Counted from the first letter of the stretch, positions 1-9,174 are shown. The stretch: 64,000 nucleotides of DNA from an uncultured Ruminococcus sp. (GCA_900543095.1 UQQD01000004.1:32837-96836), one strand, 5' to 3'. Numbers and translations: made by a program. The notes: generated by a model from the letters alone, not told the origin.

Positions 1-650
1 TCAGTCAAATTCCGGACCTTATGGGCTGGACGGTAAACGAGATAGTGTTTATCTACGGCTTTTCGCTGATACCAAAGGGAATAGATCACCTTTTCTTTGA
101 CAATCTTTGGTCTATCGGACATTTTACCGTAAGAAAGGGCGATTTTGACAAGTACCTTACACGCCCTATAAACACGCTGTTTCACGTTATGGTTGAAAAG
201 GTGCAAATAGACGCTTTGGGCGAGTTGATAATGGGAATTGCGCTTGTTTGCGTTACATTGCCCACGCTTTCAATAGAGTGGTCTGTACTCAAGGTTGTGC
301 TTGCAATAGCTGTTATGCCGTTTGCAACATTAATTTATACGGGTATAAAAACCGCTACCGCCGCAGTAGCCTTTTGGACAAAGCGAAGCGGTAACGTTAT
401 TTATATGTTTTATATGGTAAACGATTTTGCCAAATACCCTGTTACCATATACAATAATGTTGTAAAATGGATAATTACATATGTTATACCGTTTGCGTTT
501 ACGTCATATTTCCCTGCCTACTATATACTTACGGGTGAAAATCCGCTTTATAATATAGGAATGACGGTTCTGATTTCGATAATACTTATGACTATAGGAA
601 TATTGATTTGGAACAGAGGGATAAGAGCCTACGAAAGTGCAGGAAGTTAA
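1..650 (+). CDS. ABC-2 type transporter permease, 5'-truncated
   Basis: The frame is open from base 3, so the true start lies before the window and about 215 residues of the C-terminal part remain. The protein has about five hydrophobic segments, and the early motif FDKYLTRPINTLFHV with its charged cytoplasmic loop resembles the COG3694-type ABC-2 permeases, which are normally near 260 residues. By family it would form the membrane channel of an exporter driven by a separate ATPase, expected just upstream. The substrate cannot be told. A hairpin with a weak T tract follows at 703-738. Family assignment is from recognisable style, not a search. Confidence 0.75.
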   Translation, partial: SQIPDLMGWTVNEIVFIYGFSLIPKGIDHLFFDNLWSIGHFTVRKGDFDKYLTRPINTLFHVMVEKVQIDALGELIMGIALVCVTLPTLSIEWSVLKVVLAIAVMPFATLIYTGIKTATAAVAFWTKRSGNVIYMFYMVNDFAKYPVTIYNNVVKWIITYVIPFAFTSYFPAYYILTGENPLYNIGMTVLISIILMTIGILIWNRGIRAYESAGS

Positions 651-702
651 TTCTTGTTTTAGTTTGTTATAATATGACATAACACGAAGCATATTGTACA
701 AA

Positions 703-738
703 AACCGCTTGCAAACTTTGGTTTGCAGGCGGTTCTAT
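703..738 (+). terminator. Hairpin terminator after the ABC-2 permease
   Basis: Arms 704-716 and 721-733 pair over 13 positions with one G-T wobble around a 4-base loop. A weak, interrupted T-rich stretch (ttctatatttct) follows. It separates the transporter from the amylase gene. Confidence 0.7.
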
Positions 739-836
739 ATTTCTGTATCGGAAATATATGCAATTTGCGATTTGATAGAATATAATCGAAATAAAATTAG
801 TTGTCGTAAAAGGCAATTTAAACAGGAGTGAAAGAA

Positions 837-3800
837 ATGAAACTAAGAAAACCGATTTCGTTATTGCTCACTGCTGCAATGCTTATGGGGGCGGCAACAT
901 TTGCTGTAAACGCAGCAAATACGGATGATGAAGGTGTATCAGCCTCTTATTACAACCAAAGCTACCTTGAAACATATGCAAGCAAAGCATACAACGAAGT
1001 AAACCTCGGAAGCACCTACAGTGCTGATTCCACAACGTGGAAAACATGGTCGCCTGAGGCAACCTCTGTCAAAGTAAAGCTGTACAACACCGGTTCGGAC
1101 AATGAATCGGGCGCAGGAGTTGTCGGCGAATATGCAATGACAAAGGACAGCAACACAGGTGTATGGTCAACCACACTTCAGGGCGATTTTAAAAACAAGT
1201 ATTATACCTATATCGTAAATGTAAAGGGTTCAACAAACGAAACTCAGGACATTTATTCAAAGGCTACGGGTGTAAACGGTCACCGTTCAATGGTCGTTGA
1301 TCTTGATTCTACCGACCCTGACGGCTGGAACACCGACAAGCACGTTCTTTTTGACAACGCATCTCAGGCTGTAGTTTGGGAAGTGCATGTCCGCGACTTT
1401 TCCGCTTCGGCAACATCGGGTGTAGGTGAAGAAAACCGCGGTAAATATCTTGCATTTACCGAAGGCGGCACTAAGCTTAACTCAGACACAAGCTCTGACG
1501 CCGTTTCTACAGGTATTGACTACCTTGTAGAGCAGGGCATCAACTGTGTGCAGCTTATGCCTGTATATGACTTTGAATCCGTTGACGAAACAAGAGCTTC
1601 CTCGTCGTCAAACCGCAACTGGGGTTATGATCCGAAAAACTATGATGTTCCCGACGGCTCATATTCGTCAAACGCTTATGACGGCAACACAAGAATTACA
1701 GAATTCAAGCAGATGATTCAGGCCTTGCACGACAGAGGAATATCTGTTGTAATGGACGTTGTATATAACCATACATTCAGCACCGGCTCGTGCTTTGAAA
1801 AGACCGTTCCGGGCTATTATTACAGAATGACGAGTGCGAGCAGCTTTTCCAACGGCTCCGGCTGCGGAAACGAAACTGCGTCAGACAAGCTGATGTATAG
1901 AAAATATATGACGGAATCAGTTAAATACTGGGCAGAAGAATACCATATAGACGGCTTCCGTTTCGACCTTATGGGCTTGCATGATACCACTACAATGAAC
2001 ACTATCCGTACAGCTCTTGACGGTATGTATTCAGACGGCTCAGGTCAGAAGATTCTTATGTACGGAGAGCCTTGGACGGGTGGTTCAACTCCGATTACAA
2101 ACGGCTGTTCACAGGGCAGAGCTTCTTCTCTTAATGAAAGAGTAGGTATGTTCTGTGACACTTATCGCGACGGCATAAAGGGCGGTACAAATGATGCGTC
2201 CAAAGGTTTTATTCAGGGCAATAATGATAAAACAGGCGATGTTGTAAACGGTGTTAAGGGTAAATGTTTTGGAGCAAAGGCTCCGTCACAGACAATAGCT
2301 TATGCCGATGCTCACGATAACCTCATTCTTTGGGATAAGCTTGTAAAGAGCAACGGAAGCACAAACTGGGACTCTACGGATGCAGCGTTAAAAGGACAGG
2401 CAAATGGTGTAATGGCACTTCTGCTTTCTTCTCAGGGCATTCCGTTTATGACCGCAGGTTCTGAATTCTGCCGTACAAAGCAGGGTGATCACAACAGCTA
2501 CAAGTCCAGCGACTCTATAAATGCAATCGATTGGTCAAGAGTTAAGACCTATTCAGATGTAGCTTCTTATTACAAGGGCCTTCTTGCAATAAGGGAAAAC
2601 TATACTCCTATGAGAAGCAAGACATTCGTCACTCCGTCGTTCCAGTCAAGCTACGGTTATGTTGTTGCATATACATATTCCAACAACAAATCCGACGAGT
2701 GGGGCAATGTTTGCGTACTTGTAAACAGCGGTACTCAGGCATATTCAATCAGCCTCGGAGCAAGCGGCTGGACGGTTGTTGCAAACCAAAGCTCTGCCGG
2801 ACTCAAGAGCCTCGGCACGGTTTCGGGCAGCTCCTACAGCATTCCGGCACACAGTGCGGCAGTGCTTGTTCAAAGCTCAACATTCTCAAGACTTAATGCA
2901 ACCACAGATGATTTCGGTACGCTTACGGTTAAGCACGTTGACGACAAGGGCAATGTGCTCAAGACCACAAGCGCAAAATACAGAGACGGCTCAACTTACC
3001 GTGCACTTCCCGACAGCACGATTATGTTCGACCACAACCTTATCAGCACTGAAGGTACAACAACAGGTACTGTTACCGGAGGCAAAAACTACAATGTTAC
3101 ATTCACATACAGCTCACAGGGAGTAGAGTCGGGATATTTGACTGTCAAGTATGTTGACAGCAACGGCAAGAGCCTAAAAGACGACGTTACCTATCACCTG
3201 AGAGCAGGCGAAGCCTATGATGCCGCTGTTTCTAATATTCAGGGCTATCAGCTTGATACGGAGAAGTTCCCTGCAAACTCAAAGGGTACTTTCACCGGCA
3301 GTGATACAACGATTACGTTTACATACAAATCGCTCGGTTATACAACTACAAAGGTACATTACTACAATTCTAACGGTTGGTCAAAGGTTCGCTGCTATGC
3401 ATATACGGACGACGGCGCAGAACCTAACGGTACCTGGAACAGAGCTCCCGCTATGACGAGCGAGGGAAACAACTGGTATGTTAATACAGTGCCTGCTTCA
3501 AGCGCATATGTAATCTTTTATTACAGCAGCAGTCAGGAACCGGGACAGGGCGAGCAGGGTTATCCGGTATCTGGCGAAGCATGGATACAGAACAAAACCG
3601 TTACCTTTAACAGTACTGTTATCACAAGCCATATCGACATAAAGACGGGCAAAAAGATTGCTCAGGATGTTGTTGATACAAAAGAAAAGGTAACAAGCTC
3701 ATCGTCATACAGAACATCTCCTGTTGACGGCAGAACAGATTTTATTACTCCCGCCAATGCAACAGGCAGCTATCAGGCAGGAATTATTAACGTTGTATAT

Positions 3801-4931
3801 CTTTACAACGGTTCTCAGATAACCACCGATCCTACTACAGGACCGACAACCGAGCCAACTACAACAGTTGTTCCGACTACAACTCAGCCGACAACAACAG
3901 AAGCACCTACAACTACTCAACCGAGTACGGAACCGTCAAGCTCAACTGAAGCAAAATATTTTTACGGTGACCTTAACTTGGACAAAAAGATAACCGTTAC
4001 CGACGCAACTATACTTCAGAAATATTCTGCACAGTCAGTTTCGTTCTCTGAATTACAGCTTATTCTTGCAGATGTAAACGACGACGGCTATGTGAATATC
4101 AAGGATGCCACAACTATTCAAAAATACATTGCTTTGTTTAATGATGCAGGACGAACGGGCACTCCTTATTATGAAGTAATTGAAACAACCGTTGCGCCGA
4201 CAACAACTCAGCCTGAAACAACTCAGCCTACAACGGCTGAAATACCTACAACAACTCAGGCTCAGACTGATCCGATTGAACTTAACGGCGACTACTATCT
4301 GTTCGGTTACATTAACGGTGTAAACTACGGCTGCGAGGAAGATTATCAGACTCTCGGCGACTACCACTTTGTAAACGGTCAGGTAACGGCAACCTTTGAT
4401 CAGGTAAGCTATGTAGCGGTAAAAACAGCCGACAACAAGAGCTGGTTTATGACAGACGGCTTTGAGGGCAAGGTTAATTCCGTAACTCTTTATAACACAT
4501 CTTCACTCGGAGAAGACGCAGACAAGCTTATGGTACCTGCCGGAACGGCAACATTTACGCTTGCCGAAAACAGCGACGGCACACTTACACTTTCTTATGT
4601 ATCTGACGGTGAATTTGTTGACGAAACAACCGTCCCCGATACTTATTCGATTACATTCACAAATAATAAGTATTGGGAATCCGTAAATTGCTACTATTGG
4701 GCAACGGATGATATAAGCCTGTCAACATGGCCGGGAGAGGCAATGGTGCACTCAGCAACTAATGATTACGGAGAGAAAATTTACACTCTTGATATTCCGA
4801 GTACCGCCGAGTATATGATCTTTAATGACGGCGGCTCAAATCAGACGGTTGACATTACGATAACAGGCAGTGCAAAATATTATATTTCGGGCGGTTCCGA
4901 CAAGGCGTGTACTGTAGATACCTGGGAATAG
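837..4931 (+). CDS. Secreted dockerin-bearing GH13 pullulanase-like amylase with MucBP and starch-binding modules
   Basis: A 1364-residue extracellular enzyme. Start ATG 837 is chosen over GTG 828 because AGGAG at 824-828 is spaced 8 bases from it. Signal peptide about 1-26 (VNA). An N-terminal beta domain (CBM48-like, about 35-150) precedes a GH13 catalytic domain to about 690, with NWGYDP (type I pullulanase, GH13_14-like), nucleophile D377 (GFRFD), acid/base E411 (GEPW) and D494 (HDN). Then come two MucBP-like repeats (about 693-838), a CBM25/26-like domain (about 840-900), a third MucBP-like stretch, a Thr/Pro linker, a type I dockerin (about 1042-1108, both 12-residue calcium loops with D/N/D/D), an uncharacterised module (about 1147-1262) and a C-terminal CBM26 ending near 1363. 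It should debranch alpha-1,6 linkages of starch while docked on a cohesin scaffold. A TATAAT at 781-786 lacks a clear -35. Substrate preference is inferred. Confidence 0.9.
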   Translation: MKLRKPISLLLTAAMLMGAATFAVNAANTDDEGVSASYYNQSYLETYASKAYNEVNLGSTYSADSTTWKTWSPEATSVKVKLYNTGSDNESGAGVVGEYAMTKDSNTGVWSTTLQGDFKNKYYTYIVNVKGSTNETQDIYSKATGVNGHRSMVVDLDSTDPDGWNTDKHVLFDNASQAVVWEVHVRDFSASATSGVGEENRGKYLAFTEGGTKLNSDTSSDAVSTGIDYLVEQGINCVQLMPVYDFESVDETRASSSSNRNWGYDPKNYDVPDGSYSSNAYDGNTRITEFKQMIQALHDRGISVVMDVVYNHTFSTGSCFEKTVPGYYYRMTSASSFSNGSGCGNETASDKLMYRKYMTESVKYWAEEYHIDGFRFDLMGLHDTTTMNTIRTALDGMYSDGSGQKILMYGEPWTGGSTPITNGCSQGRASSLNERVGMFCDTYRDGIKGGTNDASKGFIQGNNDKTGDVVNGVKGKCFGAKAPSQTIAYADAHDNLILWDKLVKSNGSTNWDSTDAALKGQANGVMALLLSSQGIPFMTAGSEFCRTKQGDHNSYKSSDSINAIDWSRVKTYSDVASYYKGLLAIRENYTPMRSKTFVTPSFQSSYGYVVAYTYSNNKSDEWGNVCVLVNSGTQAYSISLGASGWTVVANQSSAGLKSLGTVSGSSYSIPAHSAAVLVQSSTFSRLNATTDDFGTLTVKHVDDKGNVLKTTSAKYRDGSTYRALPDSTIMFDHNLISTEGTTTGTVTGGKNYNVTFTYSSQGVESGYLTVKYVDSNGKSLKDDVTYHLRAGEAYDAAVSNIQGYQLDTEKFPANSKGTFTGSDTTITFTYKSLGYTTTKVHYYNSNGWSKVRCYAYTDDGAEPNGTWNRAPAMTSEGNNWYVNTVPASSAYVIFYYSSSQEPGQGEQGYPVSGEAWIQNKTVTFNSTVITSHIDIKTGKKIAQDVVDTKEKVTSSSSYRTSPVDGRTDFITPANATGSYQAGIINVVYLYNGSQITTDPTTGPTTEPTTTVVPTTTQPTTTEAPTTTQPSTEPSSSTEAKYFYGDLNLDKKITVTDATILQKYSAQSVSFSELQLILADVNDDGYVNIKDATTIQKYIALFNDAGRTGTPYYEVIETTVAPTTTQPETTQPTTAEIPTTTQAQTDPIELNGDYYLFGYINGVNYGCEEDYQTLGDYHFVNGQVTATFDQVSYVAVKTADNKSWFMTDGFEGKVNSVTLYNTSSLGEDADKLMVPAGTATFTLAENSDGTLTLSYVSDGEFVDETTVPDTYSITFTNNKYWESVNCYYWATDDISLSTWPGEAMVHSATNDYGEKIYTLDIPSTAEYMIFNDGGSNQTVDITITGSAKYYISGGSDKACTVDTWE
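4197..4632 (+). repeat. Copy 1 of a 436 bp near-identical coding duplication
   Basis: This part of the first amylase matches 7698-8133 in the second at a constant offset of 3501. By direct reading, 434 of 436 bases agree (differences at 4229 and 4243). It covers the end of the Thr/Pro linker and the whole uncharacterised module. Identity stops sharply on both sides although the flanks are related dockerin and CBM26 sequences, which suggests recent gene conversion or duplication. Confidence 0.95.
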
Positions 4932-4957
4932 CTCCCGGTCAATAATCAAAAAACACA

Positions 4958-4988
4958 GAAGCTCCCGCTTGTCGGGAGCTTCTTGCTT
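4958..4988 (+). terminator. Intrinsic terminator of the first amylase
   Basis: A perfect 10-bp stem (GAAGCTCCCG / CGGGAGCTTC, 4958-4967 and 4973-4982) with a 5-base loop, followed by a short T-rich stretch. It sits 26 bases after the stop codon. Confidence 0.85.
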
Positions 4989-5085
4989 GCAGCAATAAAT
5001 TGCAAAAACGTTCGCAATTTGTAAAAGTGTATAAAAAAGCTGCTAAAAATTTGTAGCTTAATCCATATACTTTAATCTTGGTTTT

Positions 5086-5101
5086 TGCTATAATCAAGAT
5101 G
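5086..5101 (+). promoter_or_regulatory. Extended -10 promoter of the alpha-amylase gene
   Basis: TG at 5086-5087, one base, then TATAAT at 5089-5094 gives an extended -10 element; no good -35 is present. An inverted repeat ATCTTG / CAAGAT (about 5075-5100) brackets the -10 and could be an operator, but its short arms make that speculative. Confidence 0.55.
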
Positions 5102-5126
5102 ATATTTAATGAAAGGAAGTTTGTTG

Positions 5127-8100
5127 ATGAAAGCCTTCAAAAAACTGGCAAGTCTGGTTATCTCGCTCACGATGATTACATCTTCACTTGCATTTACCAT
5201 TCCTGCAAGTGCGGCGGAAATTGATGATTCAAGCTCACAGTCCGCTAACGCAAATTTGCAGAGCGACGTGCAGGACGGCGTAATATTGCACGCATTTAAC
5301 TGGTCTTACAACGCTATTAAAGAGAACCTGCCTGCAATCGCAGCAGCAGGATATTCAACCGTACAGACTTCTCCTGTACAGCAACCAAAGGATTATACCG
5401 TATCTGCCGATGTATCGGGTCAGTGGTGGAAGCTCTACCAGCCTGTAAGTATGCAGATAGCACAGCAGTCATGGCTTGGAACAAAGGCTGAACTTACTTC
5501 TCTTTGTGCCGAGGCTGACAAGTACGGCATAAAAATTATCTGCGACATCGTATCAAACCATATGGGTAACGATAAGGAGACCGATCCGTCTTCTCTAAGT
5601 CTGCAGATAAAAACTTATCAACCCGATTTCTATAACAACAAATCGAGTTATTTCCATAGCTATTCGGGCAGTGTCAATGACAGCAGTGTACAGGCTGTTG
5701 TTCAGGGTCACGTTTCAAATGCTCCCGACCTTAACACAAGCAATTCAAATGTTCAAGATGCTGTTATAAGCCTTTTGAAGGATTGTATAGACTGCGGTGT
5801 TGACGGTTTCCGTTTTGATGCTGCAAAGCATATTGAAACACCGGACGACGGTTCATATGCTTCAAATTATTGGTCAAATGTTTCTTCAAGCGCAAAGTCA
5901 TATTATAAGCAAAAAACAGGCAAGGATCTCTTTATCTACGGTGAGATACTTAACACCTGCGGAAGCGGAAGAAGCTACGGTTCATACACGAAGTATATTA
6001 ATGTAACCGATAACAAAACAGGTGACGCTGTTCTTGCAAACGTAGACAAGAGTAACGCTTCGGGTGCCGCAAGCTCTTCTTACCAGTCCGGACAGAGTGC
6101 GTCAAAGCTGGTACTTTGGGCAGAATCTCATGATACATATGAGGGTGATTCGGGTTCGGCATCGGGCTACCAAAACACCGCAAAGGTATCAAACGAAAAT
6201 GTTTCCAAAGCATGGGCTATCGTTGCCGCAAGAAAGGACGCAACCTCTTTGTTCTTTGCCCGTCCGGGTTCGGCACTTATGGGTGAGGTTTCAACAGATA
6301 CAACCTACAAGAGCACAGCGGTTGCAGAAGTAAACAAATTCCACAACACATTTGTAGGTCAGTCTGAAAAATTAGGCTCATCGGACGGTGTTGCTTATGT
6401 AGCAAGAGGTAACGGCGGTATCGTTCTTGCAAACTGCTCAGGCACAACCAAGAACGTCAGCATTTCAGGCACAGGTCTTGCAAACGGAACATATACCGAC
6501 ACGGTTTCGGGCAACCAGTTTACGGTTTCAGGCGGAACGGTAAGCGGCAAAATCGGTTCAACCGGTATTGCAGTTGTTTACAAGGCTTCCGTAACTCCGA
6601 GAAACACCTGCTCAGTTGAAAGCGGCTCCTTTAAGGGCGAAACAATGACAGTTGAGCTCGGACTTGATAACGCAACATCAGGCACATATTGCCTTGATGA
6701 TTCCACACCTGTTACATACACAGGTAAAACAACTATCCGCATAGGTTCTGACTATAAGTACGGCGAAACTATCAATCTTACACTTACGGCAACCAACGGT
6801 TCGGATACCGAAACCACAACCTATCATTATCTGAAGAATGAAGACGACGGTTCGGGTGTCTATGTGTTCTTTAACGCAAAGAACAGATCGTCATGGACTG
6901 CACCGTACAATGTATATATCTATGATGAGGACAGCTCATCAACAATTACATATAAGAATGCATCATGGCCGGGACAGACAATGAAGTATGACTCAGCTTC
7001 TGGCTACTACTATGTTGAAGTTCCAAAGACCTGCATTGCAACGGATAAGAGCGGCAACGTATTGCCTTCAACTTCGTTTAATCTTGCAACTTCACCAAAA
7101 ACATATGTAATTATCAACGCTTCAGGTAAAAACCAGCAGTATCCGGGCGACGGTTCTTCAACAAAGCTTGCCCTCGGCGGATCATCAAAGCTGTTTGCGG
7201 GAACAAGTGCAAAATCATTCACAACCACAACGCTCAAACCTGCTTCTACTACAGTTGAGGCAACAGATGTAACAAAAGGTACGGCAGCTCCTACAACAGA
7301 ACCTACAACAACCGTTCCTGTAACTACAACAGAACCTACAACAACCGTTCCTGTAACTACAACAGAGCCTACAACAACTGTTCCTGTAACTACAACAGAG
7401 CCTACAACAACTGTTCCTGTAACTACAGCTCCTGAAAAGTATAATTACGGCGATGTAGACCTTAACGGCTCAATTAATATTGCAGATTCTACGATCATTC
7501 AGAAATATATCGCTCAATCTGTTACTTTAAGCGAGTTACAGCTTATTTTAGCTGATGTTTCTCAGGACGAAAAAGTAAATGTTAAAGATGCAACATTGAT
7601 CCAAAGATATGTTGCAAAATTCATCAACTGCGGACGTACAGGTCAGCCTTATTATTCGGGTCAGCCTGAAACGACACAGCCCACAACAGCTGAGATTCCG
7701 ACAACAACTCAGCCTGAAACAACTCAGCCCACAACGGCTGAAACACCTACAACAACTCAGGCTCAGACTGATCCGATTGAACTTAACGGCGACTACTATC
7801 TGTTCGGTTACATTAACGGTGTAAACTACGGCTGCGAGGAAGATTATCAGACTCTCGGCGACTACCACTTTGTAAACGGTCAGGTAACGGCAACCTTTGA
7901 TCAGGTAAGCTATGTAGCGGTAAAAACAGCCGACAACAAGAGCTGGTTTATGACAGACGGCTTTGAGGGCAAGGTTAATTCCGTAACTCTTTATAACACA
8001 TCTTCACTCGGAGAAGACGCAGACAAGCTTATGGTACCTGCCGGAACGGCAACATTTACGCTTGCCGAAAACAGCGACGGCACACTTACACTTTCTTATG

Positions 8101-8468
8101 TATCTGACGGTGAATTTGTTGACGAAACAACCGAACCGACAACACAGGATACTACTACAACCGATCCGGTATCGGATACATACACAATAACCTTTACCAA
8201 TAACAAAAATTGGAGCAAGGTGAATTGCTATTATTGGGGAACAAACGACACAACGCTTTCAACATGGCCGGGTGAAGGAATGACATATTCAACCACAAGT
8301 GATTATGGTGAAAAAATCTACACGATTGAAATTCCCAACACAGCCGATCATATTATATTTAATGACGGCGGTTCAAATCAGACGGTTGACATTAAGATAA
8401 CAGGCAGTGCAAAATATTATATTTCGGGCGGCTCCGGCAAGGCATATACTGTAGATACCTGGGAATAA
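5127..8468 (+). CDS. Secreted dockerin-bearing alpha-amylase (GH13, AmyE-like) with CBM26 modules
   Basis: A 1113-residue secreted enzyme. ATG 5127 is chosen over ATG 5109 because AGGAAG at 5114-5119 lies 7 bases before it. Signal peptide about 1-30 (ASA-A). The GH13 barrel resembles Bacillus AmyE (GH13_28 type), beginning ILHAFNWSY, with nucleophile D231 (GFRFD), acid/base E273 (YGEIL) and D336 (SHD). A C-terminal beta domain follows, then a CBM26-like domain (about 577-700), four 11-residue Thr/Pro linker repeats, a type I dockerin (about 772-840), another linker, the uncharacterised module shared with the upstream amylase (about 884-998) and a terminal CBM26 (about 1015-1113). It would hydrolyse internal alpha-1,4 bonds in starch outside the cell. 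It has its own promoter and terminator and lies beside the pullulanase-like gene, as expected for an amylosome pair. The dockerin loops are less canonical (DVDLNG, DVSQDE) than in the neighbour. Confidence 0.92.
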   Translation: MKAFKKLASLVISLTMITSSLAFTIPASAAEIDDSSSQSANANLQSDVQDGVILHAFNWSYNAIKENLPAIAAAGYSTVQTSPVQQPKDYTVSADVSGQWWKLYQPVSMQIAQQSWLGTKAELTSLCAEADKYGIKIICDIVSNHMGNDKETDPSSLSLQIKTYQPDFYNNKSSYFHSYSGSVNDSSVQAVVQGHVSNAPDLNTSNSNVQDAVISLLKDCIDCGVDGFRFDAAKHIETPDDGSYASNYWSNVSSSAKSYYKQKTGKDLFIYGEILNTCGSGRSYGSYTKYINVTDNKTGDAVLANVDKSNASGAASSSYQSGQSASKLVLWAESHDTYEGDSGSASGYQNTAKVSNENVSKAWAIVAARKDATSLFFARPGSALMGEVSTDTTYKSTAVAEVNKFHNTFVGQSEKLGSSDGVAYVARGNGGIVLANCSGTTKNVSISGTGLANGTYTDTVSGNQFTVSGGTVSGKIGSTGIAVVYKASVTPRNTCSVESGSFKGETMTVELGLDNATSGTYCLDDSTPVTYTGKTTIRIGSDYKYGETINLTLTATNGSDTETTTYHYLKNEDDGSGVYVFFNAKNRSSWTAPYNVYIYDEDSSSTITYKNASWPGQTMKYDSASGYYYVEVPKTCIATDKSGNVLPSTSFNLATSPKTYVIINASGKNQQYPGDGSSTKLALGGSSKLFAGTSAKSFTTTTLKPASTTVEATDVTKGTAAPTTEPTTTVPVTTTEPTTTVPVTTTEPTTTVPVTTTEPTTTVPVTTAPEKYNYGDVDLNGSINIADSTIIQKYIAQSVTLSELQLILADVSQDEKVNVKDATLIQRYVAKFINCGRTGQPYYSGQPETTQPTTAEIPTTTQPETTQPTTAETPTTTQAQTDPIELNGDYYLFGYINGVNYGCEEDYQTLGDYHFVNGQVTATFDQVSYVAVKTADNKSWFMTDGFEGKVNSVTLYNTSSLGEDADKLMVPAGTATFTLAENSDGTLTLSYVSDGEFVDETTEPTTQDTTTTDPVSDTYTITFTNNKNWSKVNCYYWGTNDTTLSTWPGEGMTYSTTSDYGEKIYTIEIPNTADHIIFNDGGSNQTVDIKITGSAKYYISGGSGKAYTVDTWE
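7302..7430 (+). repeat. 33-bp in-frame tandem repeat encoding a Thr/Pro linker
   Basis: About four copies of a 33-base unit encode PTTTVPVTTTE. Copies at 7302, 7335, 7368 and 7401 differ only at a few silent positions, and the last is cut short. It is a flexible linker before the dockerin, likely variable in copy number by slippage. Confidence 0.93.
7698..8133 (+). repeat. Copy 2 of the 436 bp near-identical coding duplication
   Basis: Matches 4197-4632 with two differences (7730 and 7744). Downstream, the encoded proteins diverge: this copy continues into an extra Thr-rich linker before CBM26, while copy 1 enters CBM26 almost directly. Confidence 0.95.
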
Positions 8469-8495
8469 TAAAGCAAATCAAAACATATAAAATTC

Positions 8496-8537
8496 ATTTT
8501 GGGTGCCTTTCGCAAGGAGGGCGCCCAAAAGTGTTTT
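8496..8537 (+). terminator. Terminator of the alpha-amylase gene
   Basis: Arms TTTTGGGTGCC and GGCGCCCAAAA (about 8497-8507 and 8519-8530, one G-T wobble) followed by gtgtttt. It directly abuts a copy of the dispersed repeat starting at 8538. Confidence 0.8.
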
Positions 8538-8602
8538 AATCGTAGCAACGCTCAGCTTTGCTTGCCAAAAGCAGAGCATTGCAACATATGCAATTATATT
8601 AG
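8538..8602 (+). repeat. Dispersed intergenic repeat, copy A (short form)
   Basis: Begins AATCGTAGCAACGCT and contains the core CTTTGCTTGC...AGCAGAGC, which can fold into a hairpin. It is clearly related to segments at 24075, 42822 (reverse), 52234, 57766 (reverse) and 62143. No coding potential. Confidence 0.7.
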
Positions 8603-8686
8603 GCTATACAATTATTTTGATCGCCTTGAACATAAAAGCGACGTATCGCACCACAGGCTTTAGCCGTGCGGTGCGATAATCTGTTG

Positions 8687-9085
8687 TTATTCCACTGATT
8701 TTAGCACTTCAAGCATATCCACATTTTTAAGTCTGAGAGTCATCATCAGTCCCAAGACTAATGTAATGAATGCTATTACGATTATCGGAATAACAAATGC
8801 CTCAGCTCTCGGCACAGTATTAAACATTAAGTCATCAGGCGGCACAATTGCAAGAATATAACGATGCAGTGCATAGCCAAAAACAAAGCCAACAAGAATT
8901 CCGATTATCGTAAGCAGCATAGAAACAATAATCAATATTTGCATAATTTTATTCAGCGAATGTACAATGGTGTCAATTTGGTTTGTAAGCGCTGTGTTTT
9001 GTATTGCGCCTTTTGCACCATCAAGCTCAATAAATTTGGTTGCCTGCAATTTTGCATTCCTCCGGAGAATTTGACCGGAGAAGCG
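8687..9085 (-). pseudogene. Remnant of an FtsX-type ABC transporter permease (C-terminal end only)
   Basis: The last 120 or so residues, with three hydrophobic segments and the ending LRLKNVDMLEVLKSVE, resemble the C-terminal end of long FtsX/MacB-type permeases (usually 400-1000 residues). Reading upstream on the minus strand, the frame runs only about a dozen codons past the first possible start (TTG 9049) before meeting a TAA, so the N-terminal domain is absent. No ATPase partner is nearby. It could instead be a short expressed fragment from an alternative start, but a deletion relic is more likely. Confidence 0.7.
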
Positions 9086-9140
9086 ATGACGGCTTTTCTT
9101 TTAGCTCTCTGTTTGCCACAATAAACGCCGACTGAAAAAC

Positions 9141-9174
9141 AAAACCGCAGCAGATTCGTACCCGCTGCGGTTTT
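9141..9174 (-). terminator. Terminator of the amt-glnB operon
   Basis: A perfect 11-bp stem (AAAACCGCAGC / GCTGCGGTTTT) with a 12-base loop. On the minus strand it is followed by ttttgttttt, fitting termination of glnB 80 bases after its stop. Confidence 0.85.

Noticed and set aside
7302..7430. Regular 33-bp repeats that could suggest a CRISPR-like array
   Set aside because: They are contiguous, in frame and encode a Thr/Pro linker; there are no spacers.
4053..7868. Two nearly identical minus-strand frames opposite the amylase modules (4053-4367 and 7548-7868)
   Set aside because: Their similarity is explained by the coding duplication on the plus strand; composition is unlike a real protein.
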